NCBI GenBank assembly: GCA_023396045.1
Contig: JAEWXD010000054.1
Span: 1 to 27,170, forward strand
Length of the DNA stretch: 27,170 bases
Direction of reading: 5' to 3'
Source: Bacillota bacterium
Lineage (GTDB): Bacteria; Bacillota; Clostridia; Christensenellales; Aristaeellaceae
Below, in pieces: positions 12,620 to 21,564 of the stretch. A model generated the notes under the pieces. That model was not told where the DNA came from and ran no database searches. It worked only from the letters and a program-made list of their open reading frames with translations. Within the stretch, counting starts at the first letter, position 1; each line of letters starts with the position of its first letter. Position numbers and translations under genes: made by a program.

Positions 12620-14713
12620 TTAATTTTGCAGTTTTTGCAAATATTCACTTGCAATATCTTCTAAGTTTACAATATCTACAATATTATTTCGTAACATATT
12701 GCTCTGCATAAAAATTTCTTGGGCATTTACTTTATTTTCTTGTGCCCAAGTCCGCACACGTTCATATTTACCACTCGGTAACATTAACCAAGATTTTTCG
12801 GTATCGCACATTTGCACACGCAAAATATTATCTATACGCTTTTGTATACTTTGGTCTTTGATGGGGAACATGAGTTCTACACGTTTGTCTAAGTTTCTTG
12901 GCATCCAGTCTGCAGAGCTTGCATAATATAAGGGTTCACCTGCATTTTCAAAACGAAAAATGCGCGCGTGTTCAAGGTGTCTGCCTACAATACTTGTTAC
13001 ACAAATATTTTCAGAAATATCCGGAATGCCGGGCACCAGTGAGCAAGCGCTGCGTACAATCAAACGAATTTTTACACCGGCTTGGTTAGCTTTATAGAGT
13101 GCTTCTACAATGGCAGGGTCTACTAAGGCATTCATTTTGGCAGTAATGCTGGAGGGCACACCCTGTAAAGCCAGCTCAGCTTCATGGGCAATCAAGGTTG
13201 TTAATTTCTTGCGCAAGGTATCGGGGGCAGTAATTAAACTGTTCATTCCACTGGTTTTGCCATAACCGGTTAATATATGAAAAAATTGTACGGCGTCGTT
13301 TCCTAATTTTTGGTTTGCGGTAAATAAGCTTAGGTCGGTATAACTTTTGGCTGTGCCATCGTGGTAATTGCCTGTGCCAAGGTGTAAGTAATGCTTGTGT
13401 TCCCCTGCTTCTTGCCTTGTAATTAAGGTGATTTTAGAATGGGTTTTTAATCCGGGCAGTCCATATATTACTTGGCATGCCGCGTGTTCCATCATTTCAC
13501 CCCAAAGAATGTTATTTTGTTCATCAAACCTTGCTTTCAGCTCAATAAATACGGTTACTTGTTTTCCTGCTTTGGCTGCAGCCAGCAAAGCAGCAATAAT
13601 GGGGGAATTTCCACTTACCCTATATAGTGTTTGTTTTATAGATTGCACGGCAGGGTCTTGTGCAGCTTGCCGAATAAGCTCTACCACGGGGCTAAAGCTA
13701 TCATAAGGATGAAACAATAAATGATCTTTTTCTGCTATAGAAGCAAATAAATTGTTATTATCTAAACCGGGTGGTAAATAGGGAATATATTTTGGGTATT
13801 TTAAGTGTTCATAGCCTTCTATGTTATAAAGCCCGCGTAATAAACTTACCAGTTCAATGGCCTTTTCTTGTTTATATACTTCTTTATTTGTTATTGCAAA
13901 AGCTGTGCTTAATAACTGTATCAATTCTTGAGGAGCATTATGCGGTAGTTCTAAGCGCATAATTTTTCCTCGTTTGCGTGCCTGCAATACTTGGCGAATG
14001 CTGCTTAAAAAATCGCCGGTTTCTTCATCTGTAAAAGCGGCTTCGGCATCACGCAATATGCGATAGGGCATGGCATAACGCACTTTTTTGCCGGTAAAAA
14101 TAAGTTGTATGTTTTCTTGAATAACAGCCTCTAAACAAATATAATGCTTTTGTTCATCGTTTGAAGGTAAACGCAAGAGCCTTGGCATGGTTTCGGGCAG
14201 TTTTAAGGTTGCCCATGCGTTTGGGCTGTCGTCAAACATTACGGCCATATGCAAGCTTTTGCCTTTTACAAGGGGCATGGGGCGTGTTGGGAATATAGCA
14301 ATGGGGGTAAGCAGGGCAGAAAGCTGCGTTTTGAATATTTCTTTGGCCCAGTTTTTGCTTTGGTGATCCTTAGGTACATTGTGGTGTATTATTATGTTCT
14401 CTGTTTTAAGGGCGTTACATATTTCAGAAAAACATTCGTTAACTTCTTTATCCATCTGCAATAGTTTTTTTTGTAAATTGCCTACAAGGGATTTATTGTT
14501 CTTTTTATCTTTGCTTTTATTAGATAGTCTTTCATTATAATGAGAGGCTAAACGAACCATAAAAAATTCATCTTTGTTGCTTACAACAAAAGAAAGCACC
14601 ATCGCACGCTCAAGTAGTGGCAAAGTAGTATCTTGGGCTTCTGCAAGCACACGTTTATTAAACTCTATCCAGCTTAGATCTCTATGTATAAAAGGAAAAG
14701 TGTTCTTTGCCAT
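12620..14713 (-). CDS. ppk1: polyphosphate kinase 1
   Basis: Reversibly polymerises the ATP gamma-phosphate into inorganic polyphosphate. The 697-residue product has all the expected parts: an N-terminal helical domain with FIHRDLSWIEFNKRVLAEA and KDEFFMVRLA, a head domain, and two phospholipase-D-like catalytic domains. The phosphorylated histidine is His425 in KTHSK (Escherichia coli His435), and the second conserved histidine is His582 in LEHARIFRF. GTGNYHDGTAKSYTD is also present. An upstream in-frame ATG at 14725 exists, but GGAGGG (14723-14718) sits just before the ATG at 14713, so I choose the latter. ppk1 heads the minus-strand unit. Confidence 0.95.
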   Translation of the reverse strand: MAKNTFPFIHRDLSWIEFNKRVLAEAQDTTLPLLERAMVLSFVVSNKDEFFMVRLASHYNERLSNKSKDKKNNKSLVGNLQKKLLQMDKEVNECFSEICNALKTENIIIHHNVPKDHQSKNWAKEIFKTQLSALLTPIAIFPTRPMPLVKGKSLHMAVMFDDSPNAWATLKLPETMPRLLRLPSNDEQKHYICLEAVIQENIQLIFTGKKVRYAMPYRILRDAEAAFTDEETGDFLSSIRQVLQARKRGKIMRLELPHNAPQELIQLLSTAFAITNKEVYKQEKAIELVSLLRGLYNIEGYEHLKYPKYIPYLPPGLDNNNLFASIAEKDHLLFHPYDSFSPVVELIRQAAQDPAVQSIKQTLYRVSGNSPIIAALLAAAKAGKQVTVFIELKARFDEQNNILWGEMMEHAACQVIYGLPGLKTHSKITLITRQEAGEHKHYLHLGTGNYHDGTAKSYTDLSLFTANQKLGNDAVQFFHILTGYGKTSGMNSLITAPDTLRKKLTTLIAHEAELALQGVPSSITAKMNALVDPAIVEALYKANQAGVKIRLIVRSACSLVPGIPDISENICVTSIVGRHLEHARIFRFENAGEPLYYASSADWMPRNLDKRVELMFPIKDQSIQKRIDNILRVQMCDTEKSWLMLPSGKYERVRTWAQENKVNAQEIFMQSNMLRNNIVDIVNLEDIASEYLQKLQN

Positions 14714-14739
14714 AGTTCCCTCCATGTATTGCTGAATTA

Positions 14740-14768
14740 ATCATACTATAAACAGGGGTAAGGTGCAA
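14740..14768 (-). promoter_or_regulatory. promoter of ppk1
   Basis: On the minus strand TTGCAC (14768 to 14763) is followed after 17 bases by TATGAT (14745 to 14740). The predicted start near 14733 would leave about 20 bases before the ATG at 14713, which fits the chosen start rather than the one at 14725. Confidence 0.55.
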
Positions 14769-14782
14769 TAATATTGTGATTA

Positions 14783-14791
14783 TGCTACAAT
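14783..14791 (+). promoter_or_regulatory. possible extended -10 promoter of rqcH
   Basis: TGCTACAAT (14783-14791) is an extended -10 element, TG-n-TACAAT, with no good -35 box. Its predicted start near 14798 leaves room for the AAGGAG ribosome site at 14807-14812. It lies back to back with the ppk1 promoter. Confidence 0.45.
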
Positions 14792-14818
14792 ATATATAAC
14801 ATATATAAGGAGCGTACC

Positions 14819-16561
14819 ATGGCTTTAGACGGCTTTACCCTGCATTTTATTAAACAAGAAATAGCAAGCGTGCTGCCTGCACGCATAGATAAAATTACCA
14901 TGCCCAGTAGAGATATGCTCATCTTGGCTGTGCGAGGTGTTTCCGGCAATCAAAAAATTTTACTTTCTTCTAACCCTAATTTTGCAAGGCTACACCTTAC
15001 AAACCAAAAATATGAAAACCCGGCGCAAGCGCCTGTGGTTTGTATGCTGTTTAGAAAGTACTTACAAGGTGCTAAAATTTTACAAATAAGTCAGCAGGAT
15101 TGCGACAGAATTTTATACTTTGATATAGAATGCCAAACAGAACTTGGTGATACTGTAGTGCGCCGCTTGGTTATAGAAATCATGGGCAAATACAGCAATA
15201 TTATTTTGTGTAATGAAAACGGTAGAATAATAGAAGCTTTGCGTAGAGTGAGTGAAGATATGAGCCGTGTGCGTGTTGTACAACCGGGCCTTATGTATGA
15301 ACTTCCCGATTCTCAAAACAAATTGAATCCTTTTACAATGCACGCCTCTGCACTTATGCAGCGCATGGAAGGAAACCGTGCCATGCTTGTTAAATTTGTG
15401 CAGCAACATATTAGCGGCATTGCAAAAACCACCGCACAGCATTTGGTAGAATTCTTAGGTTATACAGAGCACACCTTGATAAATGAAGTAAACACCTTGG
15501 ATTTTGCACAAAATATGTGTAATTATTATGCTAACTTACAAACATTCTATAATCCATGCGTGCGTGTAGATGCAACGCAAACTGCAGCGGATTTTTTTGC
15601 TGTAAAGCCGGTACAATATGATGATAGCATTTTACAAGCACACGAAAGTGTATCTCAAATATTGGATGACTTTTATACCAATAAAGATGTTAAAGACAAA
15701 ATCAACCAAAAAAGTTTATACTTGCACAAATTGATTCAACACGCTATATTTCGTTGCCAAAGACGCATGGAGCAAATACTATCTGTATTACAAAATACAC
15801 AAGCAGGAGAGAGCGATAGGTTGTACGGTGAACTTATCAATGCAAATTTATATAAGCTCAATAGTGCAGATAAAGGGAAAAGCAGCATTGTGCTACCCAA
15901 TTATTATGATAATTATCAGGACATAGCAGTGCCGCTTAATCCGGAGCTCAGCATAAAAGAAAACGCATTGCTGTTTTTTAAAAAATACAAAAAAGTAAAA
16001 ACAGCGCAAAATTTGGCTGTAGAGCAAGAAAGGGATTGCGCTCAAGAATTACATTTTTTAACCCAAATTATGTTGGATATGGAAAACGCAAAAACCACTG
16101 CCGAGCTTGATGAAATAAAATTATTACTGGCATCACAAGGTTATATCAAAAGTGAACGCAAGCTTAAAAAAACAGTTTCGCAAAGCAAGGCTATGCAAAC
16201 ACAAATGGAAGGCATTACTATACTCATAGGTAAAAACAGCCTGCAAAACGATAGAATTACCCAGCAGGCCAACCCGGATGAGTGGTGGTTGCATGTGCAA
16301 GGCACACCGGGTTCTCATGTAGTTGTAAAAGCCAATAACCCAAGTGAAGAAGTTCTATTCTATGCTGCCAAACTTGCGGCTTTCTTTAGCAGTCAACGCC
16401 GGCAAAGTAGCGTTGTGGTAGACTATACGCAAAAAAAACATGTAAAAAAACAAGCCCAAAGTGCAGCCGGTCTTGTGTACTATAAAAACTTTAAAAGCTT
16501 TATTGTTAAGCTTACAGAGCAAGAAAAGATAGACTTTGCAAAATTGTTTGCGGTTGTATAA
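14819..16561 (+). CDS. rqcH: RqcH/NFACT ribosome quality control protein
   Basis: Bacterial homologue of eukaryotic Rqc2 (also annotated as fibronectin-binding protein A). It binds stalled 50S subunits carrying peptidyl-tRNA and adds alanine tails that mark the peptide for degradation. The 580-residue product has the NFACT-N domain with MALDGFTLHFI and the conserved Asp96-Arg97 pair (Bacillus D97/R98, needed for tailing), the EIMGKYSNIIL motif, RVVQPGLMYELP, a central coiled coil (about 385-460), and the NFACT-R domain with DEWWLHVQGTPGSHVVVK. AAGGAG lies six bases before the ATG. It is divergent from ppk1. A direct adhesin role is less likely: there is no signal peptide. Confidence 0.95.
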   Translation: MALDGFTLHFIKQEIASVLPARIDKITMPSRDMLILAVRGVSGNQKILLSSNPNFARLHLTNQKYENPAQAPVVCMLFRKYLQGAKILQISQQDCDRILYFDIECQTELGDTVVRRLVIEIMGKYSNIILCNENGRIIEALRRVSEDMSRVRVVQPGLMYELPDSQNKLNPFTMHASALMQRMEGNRAMLVKFVQQHISGIAKTTAQHLVEFLGYTEHTLINEVNTLDFAQNMCNYYANLQTFYNPCVRVDATQTAADFFAVKPVQYDDSILQAHESVSQILDDFYTNKDVKDKINQKSLYLHKLIQHAIFRCQRRMEQILSVLQNTQAGESDRLYGELINANLYKLNSADKGKSSIVLPNYYDNYQDIAVPLNPELSIKENALLFFKKYKKVKTAQNLAVEQERDCAQELHFLTQIMLDMENAKTTAELDEIKLLLASQGYIKSERKLKKTVSQSKAMQTQMEGITILIGKNSLQNDRITQQANPDEWWLHVQGTPGSHVVVKANNPSEEVLFYAAKLAAFFSSQRRQSSVVVDYTQKKHVKKQAQSAAGLVYYKNFKSFIVKLTEQEKIDFAKLFAVV

Positions 16562-16562
16562 T
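16536..16562 (+). promoter_or_regulatory. possible promoter of the sugar transferase gene
   Basis: TTGCAA (16536-16541) and a consensus TATAAT (16557-16562), 15 bases apart, overlap the end of rqcH, about 64 bases before the sugar transferase ATG. The spacing is short. A seven-pair hairpin TATGCTA/TAGCATA (16572-16594) lies downstream in the leader. Confidence 0.35.
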
Positions 16563-16625
16563 GCATATATTTATGCTATGCTTTATTTAGCATATACGCA
16601 AATAAAATCTTAGAAAGGCATCAGC

Positions 16626-18008
16626 ATGACAGAACGTATTCAAAACGGAATTTTAAGCAATAAATTGATATTTTTGGGCGACCTTTTGGCACTTTATGTA
16701 GCGCAAATTATGGCTATTTATATTCGCCCTGCTTATGTTCGCAGTGCTATAGATCCCAACCCCACCTATACTTTACTGGCAATATTAACTATTGCGTTTT
16801 TGGCAATATTTTTTGGTAAAAAATATAAGTATTTTGGTGAACGTGGCTATTTGATTGAATTGGGAAAAGTAATTAAATTTGTTTTGCAAATTGCAGCTTT
16901 TACAATTATGATTTTGTTTTCTTTTAAAATTTCAGAAAGCTACTCCAGAATTTATCTTTTCAGTTGGTTTTTATTTGCCACTGTCATTATGTATATTTTC
17001 CGCCTGTTTAACAGGTATTTGCGCAACAATTATAATATAGGCATTATTAAACGCATTGCTTTGCTTATTTGTGATGATGTCAATACCCCTCATATTCAAA
17101 GCATAAAAAATTATTACTACATTAATGCCGTGCATTCCACCCACAATCAAAACATTCCAAATGCACAAGCTCTAAGCTCTTTAGCAGAAGCAGTGCAATA
17201 TGCTACCAATAATGTGGTAGATGAAGTTTTTATAATAGATGTAGATTTCAGCAAAGAAGTGCAAGACACTATAAACACACTCACTGATATGGGTATTAGT
17301 GTACATTATAATTTAAACAAATCTTTTCAAGCTTTAAGCCATGTGCAAATGCACCGTATGGCCGGTGGTGAATATATCACCATGGGTATTAATATCATTG
17401 GTGAAAAAGATATTATTTTAAAGCGTTTTTTTGATATCGTGCTATCTATTATTGGCATAGTGCTATCTTTGCCGATTTTTTTGATTGTTGCGCCCATTGT
17501 AAAATTTACAGATGGTGGAAATATCTTTTTTTCACAAAAACGTGTAGGTAGAAACGGCCGTATTTTTAATATGTATAAAATTCGTTCCATGTATATGGAC
17601 GCAGAAGAGCGAAAAGCAGCCTTGATGTCGCAAAACGAAATGCAAGGCCACATGTTTAAAATGAAAGATGACCCCCGTATTACCCCCATAGGTAAATTTA
17701 TTCGCAAAACCAGTATAGATGAATTGCCACAATTCTGGAACGTACTCAAGGGAGAAATGAGCCTCATTGGTACAAGGCCCCCTACGGTAGATGAATACAA
17801 TAAGTACGAACCATGGCACAAGGCAAGGCTTGCCATTAAACCTGGTATTACAGGCTTATGGCAAGTATCCGGCAGAAGCGACATCAATAATTTTGATGAA
17901 GTTGTGCAGCTGGATAAAGAGTATATTAAAAAATGGTCTTTGTTGCTGGATATTAAGATAATTTTGAAAACCTTTGCTGTGGTATTGGGCAAAAAAGGTT
18001 CTCGTTAA
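16626..18008 (+). CDS. polyprenyl-phosphate sugar-1-phosphate transferase (WbaP/CpsE type)
   Basis: Membrane enzyme that starts repeat-unit synthesis by moving a sugar 1-phosphate (often glucose or galactose) from a UDP-sugar to undecaprenyl phosphate. The 460-residue protein has hydrophobic segments at about 13-32, 48-64, 82-101 and 109-126, a soluble nucleotide-binding-like middle domain, a fifth membrane segment near 269-290, and the C-terminal catalytic domain. There SQKRVGRNGRIFNMYKIRSM, the catalytic Asp365-Glu366 in DELPQFWNVLKGEMSLIGTR and KPGITGLWQVSGRS are clear. It is the first gene of the glycan locus and is separated from rfbA by a hairpin and a new promoter. The sugar specificity cannot be read from sequence. 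Confidence 0.94.
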   Translation: MTERIQNGILSNKLIFLGDLLALYVAQIMAIYIRPAYVRSAIDPNPTYTLLAILTIAFLAIFFGKKYKYFGERGYLIELGKVIKFVLQIAAFTIMILFSFKISESYSRIYLFSWFLFATVIMYIFRLFNRYLRNNYNIGIIKRIALLICDDVNTPHIQSIKNYYYINAVHSTHNQNIPNAQALSSLAEAVQYATNNVVDEVFIIDVDFSKEVQDTINTLTDMGISVHYNLNKSFQALSHVQMHRMAGGEYITMGINIIGEKDIILKRFFDIVLSIIGIVLSLPIFLIVAPIVKFTDGGNIFFSQKRVGRNGRIFNMYKIRSMYMDAEERKAALMSQNEMQGHMFKMKDDPRITPIGKFIRKTSIDELPQFWNVLKGEMSLIGTRPPTVDEYNKYEPWHKARLAIKPGITGLWQVSGRSDINNFDEVVQLDKEYIKKWSLLLDIKIILKTFAVVLGKKGSR

Positions 18009-18028
18009 AAAAGCAAGTAAATAAAAGC

Positions 18029-18057
18029 AAAGGTGCTCTCTGTAAGGGGGCACCTTT
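18029..18057 (+). terminator. hairpin terminator after the sugar transferase gene
   Basis: AAAGGTGC (18029-18036) pairs with GCACCTTT (18050-18057) and the stem continues with TCTC against GGGG (two G-U pairs), loop TGTAA. The tail is ATATATTTG, not a clean T run, so termination may be partial. Confidence 0.65.
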
Positions 18058-18067
18058 ATATATTTGG

Positions 18068-18096
18068 TTGCCAACGCAAGCTATATTTAGTATAAT
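18068..18096 (+). promoter_or_regulatory. promoter of the rfbA-led glycan operon
   Basis: TTGCCA (18068-18073) and a perfect TATAAT (18091-18096) are exactly 17 bases apart. The predicted start is near 18103, just before the ribosome site AAAGGAG and the ATG at 18127. Confidence 0.78.
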
Positions 18097-18126
18097 GTTA
18101 AAAAAGACTATACAAAGGAGTTTTGC

Positions 18127-19023
18127 ATGAAAGGTATTATTTTAGCCGGTGGTTCTGGTACAAGGCTGTATCCGCTAACCAAGGTAACCAGTAAACAACT
18201 ATTACCCATTTACGATAAACCGATGATTTATTACCCGGCCTCTGTACTTATGAATGCCGGTATACGTGATATTTTAATTATATCTACCCCGCAAGATACC
18301 CCTCGTTTTCAAGAACTCTTGGGTGATGGCAGCCAGTTTGGTATAAATCTAAGCTATGCTGTACAGCCATCGCCAGACGGCTTGGCACAAGCCTTTATTA
18401 TTGGTGCGGACTTTATTGGTAACGATACTGCTTGTATGGTGCTTGGCGATAATATTTTTACAGGCCACGGCCTTAAAAAGCGTTTAAAAAACGCAGTGCA
18501 GAATGCAGAGCAAGGCAAAGGCGCTACAGTGTTTGGCTATTATGTAGACGACCCGGAGCGCTTTGGTATTGTAGAGTTTGATAAAAACGGCAGAGCCGTT
18601 TCTATAGAAGAAAAACCGGAAAAACCAAAGAGTAATTACTGTGTAACCGGTTTGTATTTTTACGATAACAGAGTGGTAGAATATGCCAAAGGTTTAAAAC
18701 CAAGCAAACGTGGCGAATTAGAAATTACAGATCTTAACCGTATTTATTTAGAACAAAATGAGCTCAATGTAGAATTGCTTGGCCAAGGCTTTACTTGGTT
18801 GGATACCGGCACACACGAAAGCTTGGTAGAAGCAACCAACTTTGTAAAAACCATTGAGCAGCACCAACACAGAAAAATCGCTTGTTTGGAAGAGATTGCT
18901 TATCTTAATGGTTGGATTAGTAAAGAAGACATGCTCAAAGTATATGAAGTGTTAAAGAAAAACCAATACGGCCAATATTTAAAAGATGTTATAGACGGCA
19001 AATATTTAGACGATTTACATTAA
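18127..19023 (+). CDS. rfbA: glucose-1-phosphate thymidylyltransferase
   Basis: First step of dTDP-L-rhamnose synthesis: dTTP plus glucose 1-phosphate gives dTDP-glucose. The 298-residue protein has the nucleotide-binding signature GGSGTRLYPLT (8-18) with the following SKQLLPIYDKPMIYYP, the metal-site LGDNIF segment, EEKPEKPKSNYCVTGLYFYD and the WLDTGTHESL motif. Length is normal for RmlA. AAAGGAG precedes the ATG. It leads a run of four rhamnose genes; rfbB starts nine bases after the stop. Confidence 0.97.
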   Translation: MKGIILAGGSGTRLYPLTKVTSKQLLPIYDKPMIYYPASVLMNAGIRDILIISTPQDTPRFQELLGDGSQFGINLSYAVQPSPDGLAQAFIIGADFIGNDTACMVLGDNIFTGHGLKKRLKNAVQNAEQGKGATVFGYYVDDPERFGIVEFDKNGRAVSIEEKPEKPKSNYCVTGLYFYDNRVVEYAKGLKPSKRGELEITDLNRIYLEQNELNVELLGQGFTWLDTGTHESLVEATNFVKTIEQHQHRKIACLEEIAYLNGWISKEDMLKVYEVLKKNQYGQYLKDVIDGKYLDDLH

Positions 19024-19032
19024 GGAGTACCC

Positions 19033-20055
19033 ATGAATATTATAGTAACCGGTGGCGCCGGCTTTATTGGCAGCAACTTTATTTTCTATATGCTCAAAAA
19101 ATATCCAAGCTATAGAGTTGTTTGCTTAGATAAATTAACCTATGCAGGCAACCTTTCCACCTTAGAGAGCGTTTTACAAAACCCGCAATTTCGTTTTGTA
19201 AAAGCAGATATTTGCGATAGGCAAGCCGTATATCAATTGTTTGAAGAAGAAAAACCGGACATTTTGGTAAACTTTGCAGCAGAGAGCCATGTAGATAGAT
19301 CCATCACCAATCCGGATGTATTTTTGCAAACCAACATATTGGGCACTGCCGTGCTTATGGATGCTTGTAGAAAATATGGAATCAAACGCTACCATCAAGT
19401 AAGTACAGATGAAGTGTATGGCGACTTACCTTTGGATAGACCTGACCTTTTCTTTACCGAAGAAACACCTATCCATACCAGCAGCCCTTATTCTTCTTCC
19501 AAAGCCTCTGCTGATTTATTGGTGCAAGCCTACCATAGAACCTATGGTTTGCCTGTTAGCATCAGCCGTTGTTCCAACAACTATGGCCCTTACCATTTCC
19601 CGGAAAAACTCATTCCGCTTATGATTGCAAACTGTTTGCACAATAAGCCATTACCTGTATACGGGGAAGGCTTAAATGTAAGGGATTGGCTTTATGTGGA
19701 AGACCATTGTAAAGCCATAGACCTTATTATCCATAAAGGCAGAGAGGGTGAAGTTTACAATATCGGTGGCCATAATGAAATGCGCAATATTGATATTGTA
19801 AAGCTCATCTGTAAGGCCTTAGATAAACCGGAGTCTTTAATTACCTATGTAACGGATAGAAAAGGCCACGATATGCGCTATGCCATAGACCCGACCAAAA
19901 TTCACAATGAATTGGGCTGGTTGCCGGAAACCAAATTTGCAGACGGTATTCAAAAAACAATCGCTTGGTATTTAGAAAACCAGGATTGGTGGAAAACCAT
20001 TATCAGTGGCGAATATCAAAATTACTATCAACAAATGTACGAAAATAGAGAATAA
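19033..20055 (+). CDS. rfbB: dTDP-glucose 4,6-dehydratase
   Basis: Second step of the pathway: dTDP-glucose to dTDP-4-keto-6-deoxyglucose, using bound NAD. The 340-residue short-chain dehydrogenase-type protein has TGGAGFIGSNF (6-16) for the cofactor, NFAAESHVDRSI, STDEVYGDL with the catalytic Asp-Glu, and the Tyr-x-x-x-Lys motif in SPYSSSKAS. NNYGPYHFPEKLIPL and GEGLNVRDWLYVEDHC are also typical. Its stop codon overlaps the next start by one base (TAATG), so translation is coupled to rfbD. Confidence 0.97.
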   Translation: MNIIVTGGAGFIGSNFIFYMLKKYPSYRVVCLDKLTYAGNLSTLESVLQNPQFRFVKADICDRQAVYQLFEEEKPDILVNFAAESHVDRSITNPDVFLQTNILGTAVLMDACRKYGIKRYHQVSTDEVYGDLPLDRPDLFFTEETPIHTSSPYSSSKASADLLVQAYHRTYGLPVSISRCSNNYGPYHFPEKLIPLMIANCLHNKPLPVYGEGLNVRDWLYVEDHCKAIDLIIHKGREGEVYNIGGHNEMRNIDIVKLICKALDKPESLITYVTDRKGHDMRYAIDPTKIHNELGWLPETKFADGIQKTIAWYLENQDWWKTIISGEYQNYYQQMYENRE

Positions 20056-20951
20056 TGAAAAAATGTTTAATTACAGGGGTGGCAGGGCAACTTGGCTATG
20101 ATCTGGCAAAGAGTCTTTTGCAGCATGGTTGGAGCGTTGTGGGTACAGACCTTATGGAGCAGTATCCGGGCAATTTGCCCATCACCTATGTACAATTGGA
20201 TATTACCCAAAAAGATGGAGTAGAACATACTCTGTCTTTTGTGCGTCCGGATATTGTGTTCCATTGTGCCGCTTGGACACAGGTAGACCTTGCAGAGTTA
20301 CCGGAAAATAAGGAAAAAGTATATCAAATTAATGCAGAGGCCACCAAGAACATTGCAGAAGCTTGCAAAAAACAAAACTGCACTTTGCTCTATTTAAGTA
20401 CAGACTATGTGTTTGATGGCACAGGCACTACCCCTTGGCAAGAAGATGGCATAAATTTTGCTCCTCTCAATATCTATGGGGATAGTAAACTACAAGGTGA
20501 ACAAGCCATACGCAATACCCTGAGCAAGTACTTTATCGTGCGCATTTCTTGGGTGTTTGGCACCAATGGCAAAAACTTTATCAATACTATGCTGCAGCTT
20601 GCACAAAAGTATGATACCTTGCGTGTTGTAAACGATCAGGTGGGCAATCCAACCTATACCAAAGATTTAGCACCTTTGCTTGTGCAAATGGCAGAAACGG
20701 ACCAATATGGCACTTATCATGCTTGCAATGAGGGGGAAGCAATTTCTTGGTACGACTTTGCTTGTGAAATCTTTGCACAAAGCAAGTATAATGTGCAGGT
20801 TATATCGGTGAGCACAGCAGAATATGGTGCAAGCACTGCCAAAAGACCTTTTAACAGCCGCCTTAGTAGAAACAAATTAGACCAAGCAGGCTTTAAAAGG
20901 CTACCGCATTGGAAGGATGCCTTGCAACGTTACTTAATAGAAAGGGAATAA
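20055..20951 (+). CDS. rfbD: dTDP-4-dehydrorhamnose reductase
   Basis: Last step: reduces dTDP-4-keto-L-rhamnose to dTDP-L-rhamnose with NAD(P)H. The 298-residue protein has the cofactor motif GVAGQLGYDL near the N-terminus, HCAAWTQVDLAE, LSTDYVFDGTG, and the catalytic YGDSK motif. ISWVFGTNGKNFI and VNDQVGNPTYTKDLA complete the family pattern. It overlaps rfbB by one base and precedes rfbC, so the order is A-B-D-C. Confidence 0.96.
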   Translation: MKKCLITGVAGQLGYDLAKSLLQHGWSVVGTDLMEQYPGNLPITYVQLDITQKDGVEHTLSFVRPDIVFHCAAWTQVDLAELPENKEKVYQINAEATKNIAEACKKQNCTLLYLSTDYVFDGTGTTPWQEDGINFAPLNIYGDSKLQGEQAIRNTLSKYFIVRISWVFGTNGKNFINTMLQLAQKYDTLRVVNDQVGNPTYTKDLAPLLVQMAETDQYGTYHACNEGEAISWYDFACEIFAQSKYNVQVISVSTAEYGASTAKRPFNSRLSRNKLDQAGFKRLPHWKDALQRYLIERE

Positions 20952-20953
20952 TC

Positions 20954-21556
20954 GTGGGCAAAATAACAGTTACAAAATTGCATATTGAAGGCTTATGTAT
21001 TATTGAACCCACCGTTTTTGGAGATGATAGGGGATATTTTGTAGAAACCTATAACCAAAAAGACTTTGAAGAGGCAGGCCTTAGCATGCGTTTTGTGCAA
21101 GATAACGAAAGCCAAAGCAAAAAAGGTGTATTGCGTGGCTTGCATTACCAAAAACAATTTCCACAAGGCAAATTGGTGCGTGTTATAGAAGGCAGGGTGT
21201 TTGATGTAGCTGTTGATCTTCGCAAAAACAGTCCCACCTTTGGCTGGTGGCATGGCGTTGAACTCAGTGCAGAAAACAAAAAGCAATTTTATATTCCGGA
21301 AGGCTTTGCCCATGGTTTTTTGGTGCTTTCTGAACAAGCTCGCTTCTGCTATAAAGTTACAGACTTCTATCACCCCGGTGATGAAGGTGGCATTGCTTGG
21401 AACGACCCTACTATCAATGTGCAATGGCCGGAAGTTGTAGGCCAATATACAGGCATAGCTTCTGCCCAAGGTTATACCCTGCAGGACGGCACACCCTTGT
21501 GCTTAAGTGAAAAAGATCAACAACAAGCGCTATTTAAAGACGCTTTTCAATTTTAG
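20954..21556 (+). CDS. rfbC: dTDP-4-dehydrorhamnose 3,5-epimerase
   Basis: Third step of the pathway: epimerises C3 and C5 of the keto-sugar. The product is 200 residues from a GTG start at 20954. I prefer this to an in-frame ATG at 20909, inside rfbD, because AAAGGGA lies about six bases before the GTG and the protein then begins at the usual place (KITVTKLHIEGLCIIEP). Family motifs are DDRGYFVETYN, the catalytic histidine in LRGLHYQ, FDVAVDLRKNSPTFG, and IPEGFAHGFLVLSE. The start lies two bases after the rfbD stop. Confidence 0.95.
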   Translation: MGKITVTKLHIEGLCIIEPTVFGDDRGYFVETYNQKDFEEAGLSMRFVQDNESQSKKGVLRGLHYQKQFPQGKLVRVIEGRVFDVAVDLRKNSPTFGWWHGVELSAENKKQFYIPEGFAHGFLVLSEQARFCYKVTDFYHPGDEGGIAWNDPTINVQWPEVVGQYTGIASAQGYTLQDGTPLCLSEKDQQQALFKDAFQF

Positions 21557-21564
21557 GAGTAATT

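Noticed and set aside
17327..17992. Long minus-strand open frame (221 codons) opposite the sugar transferase gene
   Set aside because: The plus strand encodes a complete, well-conserved transferase here; the reverse frame has no ribosome site or family pattern.
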